Shown piece by piece: positions 10,280 through 21,025 of a stretch of 50,764 bases of DNA. The stretch's first letter is position 1; each line of letters opens with the position of its first letter. Below the pieces are notes generated by a model. That model was not told the origin of the DNA. It did not search any database and saw only the letters and a list, made by a program, of their open reading frames with translations. Origin of the DNA: Aureococcus anophagefferens (Eukaryota; Sar; Pelagophyceae; Pelagomonadales; Pelagomonadaceae); the NCBI RefSeq assembly GCF_000186865.1, contig NW_008705591.1, positions 223,008 through 273,771 of the forward strand, in the 5' to 3' direction. The position numbers and the translations under genes were made by a program.

Positions 10280-10861
10280 TTAGAGCGCCCCGCGCTCCGC
10301 GAATATGCAGCGACGTGCAACGATCCCAGTGGTTTTGAGGTCCGCAAACATGTGCACGAGGTACCTGCGAAGACGCGGCATCCAGACGATTGCGAGGCGA
10401 CGCAAACGGGCAGCGTCAGGGGGTGGAAGGGTGCGCGGCAGCTGCCCCCCGACCGAATTTCGGTCGCCTTCGAGCCACAGAGCGTCGGGGATCGTTCGTC
10501 ATGGGGGCGACCAGATGCCCTCGCGGCAGCTCTTCGACTCGAGCCGATTTGATCGAGATCACCTCACCGCCTCCGGGAGGCGCGCGGCGCCGCGGGCGAC
10601 ACGGTGCTCACCGCGCAATGTATGTTTCAGGCTGGCAGCGCGGTCCTTCGCGAGCCGCTCGAGAAGGTCAATCGAGGGGGTGTGGCTTCGCACTCGCGCC
10701 GCCAGCTCGAACCCCAGCGCGAAGTTGGCCCCCCATCGGTCGTCGCTCGCCGTTTACGGCCGTTCTCGTCATCCACGGACTGCCCCGACGCGAACAAAGT
10801 TGGTCACCTTCGACCGATGGCCTTTCCGGAGCGATTCGCTGCGGGGCCCGAGAGGCGACAT
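10280..10861 (-). CDS. Hypothetical spliced gene, fragmentary model
   Basis: No single frame spans this region, but consecutive minus-strand segments look coding. The first starts at ATG 10861 (MSPLGPRSESLRKGHRSK). The second contains GANFALGFELAARVRS and ends at a strong GTGAGC donor near 10615. The third runs ALWLEGDRNS ... YLVHMFADLKTTGIVA and stops at TAA 10280-10282. The joins between them are not all resolved. The helix-rich pieces resemble one small protein of roughly 170 residues. The family is unknown. A frame-broken pseudogene is an alternative. Confidence 0.35.
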
Positions 10862-10929
10862 GGTCCACAGACCGAGCGGGGCGCCGAGCACGGCACCAAC
10901 GCTGCGAGCCGCCGCCTAAATGCTCCTGC

Positions 10930-11659
10930 CGACAGGCTCCTTAAATCGGTCTGATTTGCACACTGGGAGAGAGAGAGTTTTTACGCTGGCCGCCAGATTT
11001 AATGGGTTAGTACATTTAACTCTCGTGATTTAGGCTATTTCTTTGGACTAATGATCATTACGCCACATTTAACTTTTGGCTTAACTACACTAGAATGAAC
11101 GCCTTATTAAGAGCCCGCCCCTATTAAGAGCCGGCAGGATTTGTTGGCTTCTGTGGCTGCGAGACTATGCGTCTGTGGTCCAGCGCACACGGGTGAAGTT
11201 TACGCGCGAAAATTCTCAAAATACTTTCGTCTCAACTTCGTGAGAAAAGCTCAAAACCGAAGAGTTTTCGTGTGGCTCTTAACAGGGCAGAAAAAAATCC
11301 GGTGGATGTCCCGAGGTATACGATCTACGCGCAATAACTTTTCTCGCGAATAGACAACCTCGTCTGATAATTTTTTGTGGCTGAGAATAGGCTGAGATCT
11401 CTCCAAAAATGCAATAAAAACCTGATTTGGATTCAGCTCCGGCCCACACAATTCACTGGCGCTTAGCAGGCTCTTGATACGGCACTCATTCTAGTCGTTC
11501 TTCTTCTGTGATTCGCCGCTTATCGGGGGGTCCCTGGTGGGCTGGCGCCCCCGCGCTCCGCCTCGTTGTCGAAGTCGAGCAGCGCTGCCATTTCCCGGCG
11601 ATAGTAAACTGGAATCAATTGAGTTTTACATTCTCTGTGAGCGCCGTGGTTCTTCGGCC
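10930..11659. other. AT-richer intergenic region
   Basis: No gene seen. It holds a direct repeat ATTAAGAGCC near 11105-11135. It also holds ATTTAACTTTTGGCTTAA near 11066, whose reverse complement lies near 10106-10124 just upstream of the gene starting at 10093. These could be promoter-associated motifs, as both lie near gene starts. Confidence 0.35.
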
Positions 11660-12655
11660 ATGGAATCGTCATTACTGCGCCACGGTTCCTTGGCCCTGTT
11701 AGTGGCTCAAGACACGGCTCTTGTGCTCTTAATGCGCTACTCTCGACAACGGTCAGGATCTATGTATATATCATCTACGGCAGTGTGTTCCATGGAAGTA
11801 ATGAAACTAAGCGTTTGTTTCTTGATGTTATTATGTGGTGAGGCACACGGTTCGTTCGGGATGCTCGTCTTCATGATTCGAAAGGAAGTATTGGGTAGAC
11901 CAAAGGAGGTTGCCAAGCTTGCATTACCAGCTCTTCTCTATTTGATACAAAACAATTTGCTTTATTTTGCATTGTCGCATCTACAAGCTACACCTTACAA
12001 GGTAACATATAATCTGAAGATATTGACCTCTGCATTTTTTAGCGTCACGCTTCTGGGTCAGCGGCTTGGTCGCCGCAGGTGGATATCACTCGTCGTACTA
12101 TTCCTGGGTGTGACCATAGTCCAGACAGATAACCCGAAGAATGAACTAAGCAGACACCACTCAGGTCTCGGATCCCAGACTCTGGGTTTTGTTGCTGTTG
12201 GCGGCGCTGCTATTACATCCGGATTCAGTGGAGTCTACCAGCAACGAATCCTTCAGAGCTGCAAAACTGACATGTGGATCCGAAATGTGCAGATGGGTGT
12301 CACCTCTGTTACCTTGGGTTTTCTTTGCACATTTCTCAAGGATCGCCAAGCCATCGCGGATGGTGGATTCTTCCAGGGATACTCGCGTCTCGTCTGGGTT
12401 GTTGTTTCTCTTCAGGCTCTCGGTGGACTCAATGTAGCGTTCATTCTCAAGTATGCAGACAACATCCTGAAGGGATTTGCCGCTGCTTTTTCGACAATTG
12501 CTTCTTGTATAATCGAAATGGTATTATTTCAGTTTCGACCTTCGCCCCTCTTTCTGTTTGGCAGTGCTCTTATCAATATAGCAGCTTACTTCTACAATAC
12601 GCCTGCCACAAAACGACCAACCAAATGTGACGCCAGTGCTCTCCACTCAGTTTGA
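11660..12655 (+). CDS. SLC35A-type nucleotide-sugar transporter
   Basis: A single uninterrupted frame of 331 residues from ATG 11660, close to the 320-340 typical of the UDP-galactose/CMP-sialic acid transporter family. These ten-helix Golgi antiporters exchange a nucleotide sugar for the nucleoside monophosphate. The diagnostic stretch KVTYNLKILTSAFFSVTLLG sits at about residues 114-133. It is followed by RRRWISLVVLFLGVTIVQ, then a conserved glycine-rich GGAAITSGFSGVYQQRIL and LNVAFILKYADNILKGFA. Multiple hydrophobic helices span the protein. The substrate cannot be told from sequence. The gene is intronless and less GC-rich at third positions than its neighbours, which may reflect retroposition or a different isochore. 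An upstream frame from 11537 lacks family support, so the ATG at 11660 is used. Confidence 0.9.
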   Translation: MESSLLRHGSLALLVAQDTALVLLMRYSRQRSGSMYISSTAVCSMEVMKLSVCFLMLLCGEAHGSFGMLVFMIRKEVLGRPKEVAKLALPALLYLIQNNLLYFALSHLQATPYKVTYNLKILTSAFFSVTLLGQRLGRRRWISLVVLFLGVTIVQTDNPKNELSRHHSGLGSQTLGFVAVGGAAITSGFSGVYQQRILQSCKTDMWIRNVQMGVTSVTLGFLCTFLKDRQAIADGGFFQGYSRLVWVVVSLQALGGLNVAFILKYADNILKGFAAAFSTIASCIIEMVLFQFRPSPLFLFGSALINIAAYFYNTPATKRPTKCDASALHSV

Positions 12656-12747
12656 GGCTGGTCTGGGAGCTTCTTTCGCTGCTGTCCTCTGTAGTCGCCT
12701 TAGGGAACGCGCACGGGGGGGGGAGGTGCAACTGCACATTGCGGCTT

Positions 12748-13000
12748 AACATATCCCGCCGGCGGGAAATGTTAAACGCCGCTTCAATTTGGGCTTCAAC
12801 CTCAAACCTTGTACTTCAACCGGGGCCTCAACACCGCCGCTTGCCCTTCAAAAGGGACCTCAACACCGCCGCTCTCGCCTTGCGGGGTGCCCGGGGCTCC
12901 GACTAGCCTCCGAGGCGCTGCCCGCGCCTTAGGAGGCGCGGCCCGCCCCAAAACCACGTGCCAGAACTCCACCCGAACCCTTCCGCGGACCCGAAATGCC
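12748..13000 (+). repeat. Palindrome-ended repeat family, copy 2
   Basis: Begins with the 26-bp palindrome at 12748-12773, one mismatch from perfect. It continues AAACGCCGCTTCAA, several CAACACCGCCGC phrases, GCCTTAGGAGGCGCG and CCAGAAC blocks, colinear with copies 1 and 3. It lies 92 bases after the transporter stop. No coding capacity. Confidence 0.75.
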
Positions 13001-13312
13001 CACTTAAACTGCCCTTAACCGGTGAACGACACTCCTACTGCCCAGTCAGTGGCCTAGTGCCAACTGCGCCTTGCCGCATAGCCCTGGTCTTCGTATGTTA
13101 ATAACAGCTGACGGCCCTGTTACCAATATCCTAACTAGGATTACATGCTCTCCTGATACTTCCCCCCCTGTGTAGCTTCCTGACCAGTGAGCTACACGCC
13201 TGTTGCCTCCCGTCGGGGGCGTTCGCTATGTGTCACAAAAAGGAAGTCCCGCCGCATCCTGAGCAGAAGTGGTTCGGTAGGTTGGTGGCGAGGGTTCTTC
13301 AAAGGGCTGATA

Positions 13313-14424
13313 TCAGAAGTGGTTGTTGTGAAGTGGATAATCGACCTTGATGTGGTCGACGATCGTACACCATTCTCTGATGGGTTCTCCGTGGCTGTTT
13401 ATGTGCGTGTGGTACATGTCCTGGAGCTGGTGTCTGATGTGAGGTATCATATCGGCCTGTAGGTGTTTCCACGTTTTCATAAATATAGAGACCTAAGTAT
13501 GAAACAATTGCCATACTACTCTGAGACCTCATCTGTTGAATTGACATGCAGTATACTGATCAAAAAAAGTCTATTGAATATCTTCTCATCATTAAGTATC
13601 AAAATAATAAGTCTTGGATCGGGATCTTGCAGTTCGACACGGAATGAAACGACGACGTTGCCGAGCCGATTCTTGGGAACAAGCCGAAAGCGGAATGTCC
13701 ATTTGGTTCTCGCGGAGTCCAGGCTGCTAAACTTCCATATACCCTGGAGCTTGAAGATGAACATTCCCAGAAAACCAGTCTGATAAACGCTGTAGCGGAA
13801 TATGTGCGCCACATCGTTTCTGTCATCCACGACCTCCAACACCTTGGAACCTGCGAGCGGAGGTCTCCGCATGTTCAGGAGCGAGTAGGGCTAGCACCAT
13901 CGGTCAGAGAGTACTTCGCCCGGCTCCCTGCTCGTGGAAAATTCGGCGTTACCTCGACGGAGACGATCCCTGGATGGCCACGATGCGGGAGGTCAACATC
14001 GGCCATATTCAGATACCGGGGAGACGCGTGCTCCCACACGAATTCTATTGGTGCATTAATAACCTAGAAACTCCACACTCCTATGGCATGAAGTCGCGGC
14101 CAAAATTACCTGGAAATGTGGAGTGAATGAAAAGCACTCGTTGTCGTCGTGTAGACTCATTAGATGTCCAACACCGACCACGGCGGCTAGCAGCCCAGCG
14201 CCAACAGAAATTTTTACCTGAACGTGCATGCAGGGCCTTATTCTTAGGAGTCTTTCTTGTGGGGTCACCGTCTTGTGATCTAGAAGCCGCGGCATGTTGC
14301 CGCGTGGAAACCGATTGAGTTCAGCGCGGTTTCTTTTTGTATACGCGATATTAAGGAATGATACAAGATATAGAATGATAAATAATATAGTTGGAGTTAG
14401 GTGTGCCGTCGACATGGGCTCCAC
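13313..14424 (-). CDS. SRPBCC/START-like lipid-binding fold protein
   Basis: A multi-exon minus-strand gene ending at the stop 13313-13315. The core reads VINAPIEFVWEHASPRYLNM (from about 14055 down), then YSLTDG joined across a 47-bp intron (13851-13897, GT-AG) to SKVLEVVDDRNDVAHIFRYS, then WKFSSLDSARTKWTFRFRLV. This is the strand-helix-grip pattern of polyketide-cyclase/START (SRPBCC) domains, which bind lipids or other hydrophobic ligands. A last exon (DMIPHIRHQLQDMYHTH) follows a CTACAG acceptor near 13458. The N-terminal exon has a hydrophobic helix (ILFIILYLVSFLNIAY). ATG 14424 or ATG 14295 could be the start. The donor joining to VINAPIE is ambiguous (GTAAAA or GTAATT). The ligand is unknown. 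Confidence 0.55.
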
Positions 14425-14632
14425 CCATCCCGGGGACTAGCCTAGTCCAGGACCCCCAAGAAAAGAGCGGGGTTGGCTGGGTAGGTGAATGAGTGTCCTG
14501 GATGCGCCTCAGGCGCACAACAATAGAAAGACAACTAAAGAGCAATGGACTGAATGGTTAGTAAAGCAAAGCGTTTGGGTTAATTTATTGAAGTAGTAAT
14601 CGGAAACTTCATCGAAATCGTACAAAGCTGCA

Positions 14633-14931
14633 TCGTTTCGACCGACGGATAGCGCTGAGATGATGTGATGCGCCGGCGCCGCGCCGTTTTTGCGCTAGGT
14701 GGTGCACGAAAAGCGCGCGTGCTGCGCCGGACAGCGACGACGGGGTTCGGGAGCGCAAAAATTCCTGCTGGCGGCCTTCTGCGGCGAGACTGTCGATCAC
14801 TGCGACTGCGGGGCGCGCCCCCACTCGGTTTTTGCATCCCCGGGTTCATATACCGTGATAGCATGGGGCAGCTCATCACCTCTCTACGGTCGCCCTGCGA
14901 CTGAATTAGGTTCGAAACTCCCCCGCGCGCG

Positions 14932-15001
<70 letters not shown>

Positions 15002-15150
15002 CGACCGACCGACCGACCGGCCCAAAAATTTGGTACCAGGAACTCGCCCGGGACCTAGGGGAAGTCACCCGAGGTCCCCCTGAGTACGCCCGAGTAGGAT
15101 TCAATCAAAGTTTACCACCCCGTACCCCGGAGCTCGAGGTCACTCGAGGA
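14633..15150 (+). repeat. 0.5-kb dispersed repeat with GAC/GGC microsatellite, copy 1
   Basis: Aligns along its length with 50064-50553 in the same orientation. Shared landmarks are TCGTTTCGACCGACGGATA at the start, GATGTGATGCGCCGGCGCCG, TCCTGCTGGCGGC, TGGGGCGCGCCCCCACTCG-like sequence, a GAC/GGC triplet tract, and AGCTCGAGGTCACTCGAGGA at the end. Both borders are sharp. No open frame is conserved between copies, so this is probably a non-coding mobile element such as a SINE or MITE. Confidence 0.8.
14932..15020. repeat. Compound (GAC)n(GGC)n(GAC)n(CCGA)n microsatellite
   Basis: Pure triplet runs switch from GAC to GGC and back to GAC, then to a CCGA tetramer. The tract lies inside the dispersed repeat, and the other copy has a similar but differently sized tract at 50356-50432. 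Repeat number therefore varies within the element family. Confidence 0.9.
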
Positions 15151-15208
15151 GTTTACCTTGCTTCCTTTAGCTTCAGGCTAGTGGGAGATACGAAAGTCCA
15201 AGTGGAAC
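15151..15208 (+). repeat. TTTACCTTGC-type short repeat, copy 1
   Basis: Core GTTTACCTTGCTTCCTTTAG followed by CAGGCTAGTGGGAGATA and CCAAGTGGA. The same core recurs at 37636-37699 and 41335-41399. This copy abuts the end of the 0.5-kb repeat and lies 150 bases upstream of the MYND-Sel1 gene. Confidence 0.7.
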
Positions 15209-15357
15209 TACAAATAGACTTCTATATCCGCGGGCATGTTTCGGGGCCAGCCCCAAGCCGTGGGGCGCAGGGCGTCGCGGGCCGCAATCGAGCAGCCTTC
15301 GCACGGCGGTACCATCAGTGACTAGTGCAAGTACTTTAAGTCCCTGGGATACCTGCG

Positions 15358-17149
15358 ATGGATTCTTTTGCTTGTGCGTGGTGCGGACGGGAGGGCAAAA
15401 AAATGCGGTTGTGTACCAGCTGCAAGAAGGTTAGGTACTGTGATGCGCTGTGTCAGAAGAGTGATTGGAGGGCGGGACACCGGACCACGTGCAAGACCGG
15501 GTCGACAAAACAAGACACAACATTGTTGGCGCACCCTTGTGGCATCTGCAAGGCGCGCGATGACGACGACCCGATGAGAGGGCGGCAGGCGTTTTGTTAT
15601 CGATGCGGGCTTCTAATTTGTGGCGCATGCCGTCCATTGCTGGAGGCGCGGCGGATCGAGCGCTGCCCGGGATGCCGGGGAAGACCTCGTGTTACGGATG
15701 TCAAGGACCTAGAAGATATGCGGGTGCTAGCGGGAGCAGGTGACATGGAGGACCGGTGCCTGGCGTTGGTTAAGGTGGAATTTGGTGCCTGGCTCGGGGA
15801 AGGGCGGGGGGTGATGGAGGCCGACAAAGTTGCGGGGATCCATGCGCTTCGAGATGCAGACGAAGCCAGATGCGCCCGAGCAAGTTTCAGTCTCGCCGTG
15901 TGCCACGCAACGGGTTCTAGTGTGGCCTTGATGTTAGCGCGCGCACGAGCACACTGCGAAGTGGCGGCAGAGGCTGGGTTTGTTGACGCCCAATTCAGTT
16001 TAGGATGCTTGGCTCTCAATGGAGGCGATGATGCCCGGGCTGTTGCCAAGTTAAAGCAAGCTTCGCGTGGAGGCGACGTCGGGGCGATGATTATGCTGGG
16101 CGAGCTCTACGAGGCAGGCCGTGGCGTCCGTGTGGACTGCGGCAAGGCGGCTGCACTCTACAGGGCATGCGAGTTGTCACAGATTGCGGCGACTCACCTC
16201 GGTATTCTGCATAAAGATGGGCGTGGAGTTCTTCAAGATGGAGAGCTTGCTGTTCGGCTTCTGACTATGGGTGCCGAGGGAGAGGCGAAGCTCCTCGAGG
16301 CACAATGTGAACTCGGAGACATCTACCTGATTGGAGACTCTAAAGTCGCGCGTGATGCGGAAAAAGCAGAGAAGCTCCTAGGAGCCGCCGCTGCAAAGAG
16401 CGAACCGCATTCTGCGTATCGGCTCGGATGCCTCCTTATCCGTGGTATGGGAGACGTTCTCCATGACGAACCGCGCGCTGCATCATGTTTCCGCATGGCT
16501 GCCAAGGCTGGCTTAGATGCGGCTATCTTCAATCTTGGGTCTGCACCCCAGAGTCAAAATGAGCCTGCTTTATCTGGCCCGCCCCGCGATCATTCTCATC
16601 GACAATTCAATGCCCGCAGGTGCATGTATGTTAGAGGCTTCCTGAAGTCGACTGAGTATCCCGAGCCAGAGCCCGGTGTGAGGGGGCCTTCTGCATCCTT
16701 AGTTCATCGTGCCGAGCCTGACAAGCTCCGCGCAGCTCGTCTTTGGCAGCAGGCTGCTGATCGTGGCTTTGCGCCTGCACAGAAACTTGGCGGCGTCCGT
16801 GAGCCTTGCGGTGTTCATATTCTTGTCTGCTGCCTAGGTACCACGTTGCCAAGTTTCTGGAACGTGGACTTCTGGGCCATGACACGAATCTTTGCGCTGC
16901 CGCCGCTCTGTATGCGAGGGCCGCCAATCAGGGGCATCCAGAAGCCCAGCGCCGGCTCAGTTNNNNNNNNNNNNNNNNNNNNNNNNNNNNNNNNNNNNNN
17001 NNNNNNNNNNNNGTCAATCTGCTGAGCTCTTCAAACACGCCCAGGCTCAAGGTCCCCGTGTGTCCCTCGTGACTGGACCAGCCTTCGCATCTCCCGATGC
17101 GTTCACACGACCGCCCCGACTATTCAGCCACGCACCACGAGGCCTCTAG
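15358..17149 (+). CDS. MYND/RING-like zinc-finger protein with Sel1 repeats
   Basis: Residues 5-46 form a MYND-type zinc finger (CAWCG, CTSC, YCDALCQ, H-x4-C). Residues 61-108 have eight Cys in a RING-like spacing (CGIC, CYRC, CGAC, CPGC). From about 185 on come Sel1-like TPR units (FSLGCLALNGGD, MLGELYEAGRGV, THLGILHKDGRGV). Such proteins act as scaffolds and are often expanded in stramenopile algae. An 81-bp GT-AG intron (16539-16619) is clear and restores FNLG-CMYVRG. A second intron near 16790-16837 is needed to reach YHVAKFLERGLLGHD, but no clean donor fits, so a base error or odd splice is possible. The 50-base N gap at 16963-17012 interrupts the last repeats. The frame after it (AELFKHAQAQGP) runs to the stop at 17149. 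Confidence 0.75.
16963..17012. other. Assembly gap inside the MYND-Sel1 gene
   Basis: A run of 50 N, a standard scaffold spacer, so the true distance is unknown. Sel1-type coding sequence is present on both sides. Confidence 0.98.
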
Positions 17150-17452
17150 ACGCGTGTTGATGAACCCTTTCGCCCATGGGGATGAGTAACCCAGAGTTAT
17201 TCAGCAACTCAAAAATTTTTACCCGGAGCTAAGCGACCCTGGGCCTAACTGGATGAGTTTATCATGGCTCCCGATTCATATGTTCGTGTTTGGGCCTCGT
17301 CCGGGTCTTGAATTCTCGTGTCCGTGTTTGGGCCTCAACCGGGAATTCCCGACTTCGGCCTACATATGAGCATGACGCATGGGCCGGTGTGATTCAAAAG
17401 TCACGAGGCACTTTTTAAACGCAATTTATATTGCAGCGAATCCATTTACTTG

Positions 17453-19617
17453 TTACCCTCGAAATGCGCAAGCGCAGACCATGCGAAGAAGATCTCCAAT
17501 GCGTTCCTCTTGCTTAAGGATACGAGCCTTGACAGAACGTGTGCTTTTCTGTTCGTCAAAGATTTTTTCTTTGAGCTCTTTCAGTTTGAGCTTGAGGGGC
17601 TGCGTTGTGTCATCGGTTATTTTCATTTCGTGTTCAAGCTGAACAGCGTGGCTCTTGAAATCCTGTTCCCATTTGTCCAGCTCCTTGTTCATTGTTGCAA
17701 GGTCTTCATGGACGTAGTCCATACATTTCCCAAGAGGATTAGTTGATTGGCAGAGCACTTGGATAGTGTACTGAAGTTCTTGCAGGTCTGCCTCGCTCAG
17801 TTTATCTTTACTCCCTGCTACAGCTCGATCAATTCGACCAAAACGGATGCCACCGGAACCGTCATCCTTCTCCTCATCAACTTTCTTTGCGGCGGCACGT
17901 TCTTCTTCCTGGATCTCACGGACAAGCTTAGATTTACCACTTGCTGCAAGAGCATCATCTGTCAGAAGCCCATATCTTGCGTCTGCTTTATTGCCGTGTA
18001 AACTCTCATCAGCACCAGGATCTTCATCATCATCATTGTCGCCATCAATCATAATTGTGGTCTTGGTGTCCAGTACATCATTACTATTTTTGGCATCGTT
18101 CATCTCCACCTCTAGTCCCTTTTCCTTGTACTTTGGGGGCCGACGTCGTGCAGTCGTGGGGCGTGTTGAACGTTTAGGCTGGGCAATACCAAGATCACCC
18201 TCGCTGGCAAGTTGGGTGATGGGGTCTTCATCCTTGGTATGAGCGTAAGCAACTTCTTTTGTTTGGACGCCGCCCATGTTGATCTCCTCCTCGCGCGCAG
18301 CAGAAGCAAATGAGGGCTCAGGGTCACGTTCACGATGATCGGCGGTAAAGGTCATTTGCTCTTGTTTAGGCGATTCATCATCCTTATACTCATTTTTTAT
18401 CTGTACCGCAGAACTACCTCCACCGCACTCCTCCGACGCCAAGACGGCCTGGACAGCACGCTCACTATTAGGTGCTGAACTTGCCGCAATCGCGAGCAGT
18501 TGCAAGAGGCGATTTGTGTTGTTAGGTTCAAGTCCGCTGACTATTTTCGCAGGCCGCGCTTCTACTATAGTATTTAATTGCATCCCCACAAGTTTGACCA
18601 TTTTTGCCAGGTATTCGATTTTTGCCGCTTTGTCTGTGACCTTCGAGCTATCTGATTCGACATCATTGTAGAGCCCAGAACCAAACGCAGTGCGTCGTAT
18701 TACCTCTGAAATAACATCATGAAGAAATCGAAAGGGAGGCTTGCTTAAGAGTTTATCTAGCAATTTTGGACGGCTGATGATGGGTTCGAGTAGTGCTCGG
18801 GTCGTAGCAGGTGTCCCGTCGCACGCTTCGATTTGTTCATCAAGTCCAGATGGCCCCATGCCCATCCCTCCCTGGCGTGAGGGAGGTTCTACGCCCTTCG
18901 AATCGGCGCCTCCTCTCGCCCCGGCACGTGATGCTGGTGGTACATCATTTGTCGATCGCTCATCCTTGAGCTCAACAAGTGCATCTGCTTGCTTCGAATC
19001 CAGCTTGGTTTCGTTACACAGGCGAGGAATTCCAGAGGGAGTTGCCGAAGTCCCTCGCAATGTCAGTCGTGTGGCTTCGCGAAAGTCAAGAGAAGAGCTA
19101 GACGCGCACTGTGCTAACTTTTGTAAGAACTGATTCGTTTTCTCTGGTTCAAGCCCCGCAACAACCTAAAAGGCGCCACAACATAGCAACGGATCAGGGC
19201 GGGAGCAAATAATTAAGCTCAGGTAACCTCACCTTAGCTCCGCGAACGTCAAGCTCCTCCCCGAAGCAGATGCTAACGCAGTCTACTATTTTCTTCAGGT
19301 AGCTTAGTTTTGCGTCCTTGTCTTTGATCGATCCAGATTCTAGTTCTTCACCTTCGTAGAGATCCTCAGCAAATCCAGTCTTCTTTGTCACCGCGGACAC
19401 CTGTGTGGCGCTGCTCCGACTACTGTAACGGAATGATTGGACTCTGCGCCTGGCAATATCGTGAAGGAAGCGAAACGGTGGCTTCGCGAGCAACTGCGTG
19501 GCGCAAGATGGAGGCGTCCACAGGATTGGATACACTCACCTTCTCTTTTAATTGCGGTCTGTCAATAAGAGGCTGCAACATCTGCTGCGTCTTCAAAATT
19601 TCATCCTCGAGCGACAT
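17453..19617 (-). CDS. IFT54: IFT54/TRAF3IP1 homologue with tandem CH domains
   Basis: IFT54 is an IFT-B subunit of ciliary transport whose N-terminal CH-type domain binds tubulin. Four exons give about 665 residues: 19617-19540, 19493-19455, 19400-19233 and 19165-17453. Introns are 46 bp (GT-AG), 54 bp (GC-AG) and 67 bp (GT-AG). The C-terminal coiled coil has the family signature LCQSTNPLGKCMDYVHEDL and the PLKLKLKELKEKI region. Unusually, the MIP-T3 head occurs twice. Copy one runs from QPLIDRPQLKEK through LLAKPPFRFLHDI to VVAGLEPEKTNQFLQKLA. Copy two runs from EPIISRPKLLDK through LLSKPPFRFLHDV to KIVSGLEPNNTNRLLQLL. The usual protein has one head domain. A long acidic, low-complexity linker separates the heads from the coil. 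ATG 19617 (MSLEDEILK) begins directly before the first head. Confidence 0.88.
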
Positions 19618-19639
19618 GGCGCCTTTTGAATCGACGGTG

Positions 19640-20437
19640 AGCTGCCAGCTTCTAAAAGGATATATAGGCTGAGGAACGTTGAAATGCAACTTTTCAAGTT
19701 GAGGGGGGGAATTGGCGAATTGGCCGGATTGACCGCGTGACGGACGCCATTGGACGGGCAGCCAACCGCGATCGGACGATCGGACGACGAGCCAACCGCG
19801 ATCGGACAAGGACGAGGCCATTGGGCGAACCTAGCCTGAGCAGCCATCGGACGCGACCCCCAGCCACTGGATCTAAAAGACATCCATATCCTGAGCAAAC
19901 GTCTCGCGTTCGTCTTGAGGCAGCTGAGCGTGCTGCCGAACGTCGACAATGCGGGACGCTGACAGAAAGTGTTTCGGTCACCCGGATAAAAGACCCACAG
20001 AGACAGGCGAAAAGCGACCCCCAGCCATTCGCCTCAAAGAGTACATGATTTCAAAACATCTCCATCACGATAAGAATCTTGTGGCTGAATCATGATAGGG
20101 CCATGACATACGTTAGAGGGAACCCTGAATACAGCACAGAAGGCGGTCGAACAAATAAAATTCTCTACACAAAATTTGTGGTTTACGAACTAGGAAATAC
20201 AGCACCAACTGCACTGAAGAACATCCGCAATCAGGTGATTGGAGAGCGGGATGAACACGATGAAAATCTTTACAAGAGAGGCGAAAAGGAAGTGAGGCCC
20301 CATCTTGAGGTGGGACTACAGGAAATGCCCAGATACATGGGGATAGTGCCCTGCAGGGGAGAGTGCAGTTGGATCATATTGCCCCCCGGTCCCTAGCGGC
20401 TCGCTAAAAGACTCGTAGATATTTTATCATCGCACGT
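19640..20437. other. Intergenic region with short direct repeats
   Basis: GCCAACCGCGATCGGAC occurs at about 19762 and again about 30 bases later. GCGACCCCCAGCCA occurs near 19850 and again near 20017. A frame at 20079-20396 has no recognisable domain. Near 20376-20396 lies TATTGCCCCCCGGTC, matching the end of the MITE-like element at 146-373. Confidence 0.4.
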
Positions 20438-21025
20438 GTGATTGTCTCCCTCGTCGATCTGCTAGTAGCTGCAATCTTCACTAGCCCGGTGTCAGGTCCC
20501 GGCACAGACAAGCAAGCTTGTCGTCGGACTGGCCCAGTGCCGACCTTATTAGAGGCCCGCCCCTTGTTCCCCCGTGCGGTTCCCGGCCCACTCCCGGGCG
20601 TGTATAACTTGACTGTACTGGGCGGTGCCACATTGAGAGCTGACTATTTTGCCCCCGAGGTGTGTCGATTCGTACAGTCTAGCTGGAGTGGCGACTACCG
20701 AACATGTTCCACAGCCGTGTGTCTTTCTCAATGCAAGGAGGCACGCGAAGCGCTGTTACTACCGCCTTTGCCTTTTTTTGCTGCTCCATGGCAAGTGAAA
20801 TCCTGCTTGGGGTCTCCAACGGAGGAAATCTTGTTGACTCACGATGCCTATTCTTGTTGGGTGGAATCTCTGGGATTTGCGCATCAAGTAGATCTCGCGC
20901 AGATGAAATCCTCTGAGCCTAAGGAAAAGTCACCAGGGATAATTCGGAGGGAAAACAGCATAACCTACCGAAGTGAATTGCTGCAGATGGACTCGGATTT
21001 CATGGAGCCTACGCTATTTGACTAA
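20438..21025 (+). CDS. Possible small secreted-type protein, unrecognised
   Basis: An open frame of 195 residues whose first 20 residues (IVSLVDLLVAAIFTSPVSG) resemble a signal peptide. It has several Cys in the middle and a charged tail. No family is recognised, and the start codon near 20438 is not an ATG, so the true start is unknown. It overlaps the stop of the minus-strand TTC16-like gene by four bases in convergent orientation. It could be a chance frame. Confidence 0.25.
   Translation: MIVSLVDLLVAAIFTSPVSGPGTDKQACRRTGPVPTLLEARPLFPRAVPGPLPGVYNLTVLGGATLRADYFAPEVCRFVQSSWSGDYRTCSTAVCLSQCKEAREALLLPPLPFFAAPWQVKSCLGSPTEEILLTHDAYSCWVESLGFAHQVDLAQMKSSEPKEKSPGIIRRENSITYRSELLQMDSDFMEPTLFD

Noticed and set aside
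11141..11353. Small frame before the transporter gene
   Set aside because: No ATG, no domain and AT-rich low-complexity composition.
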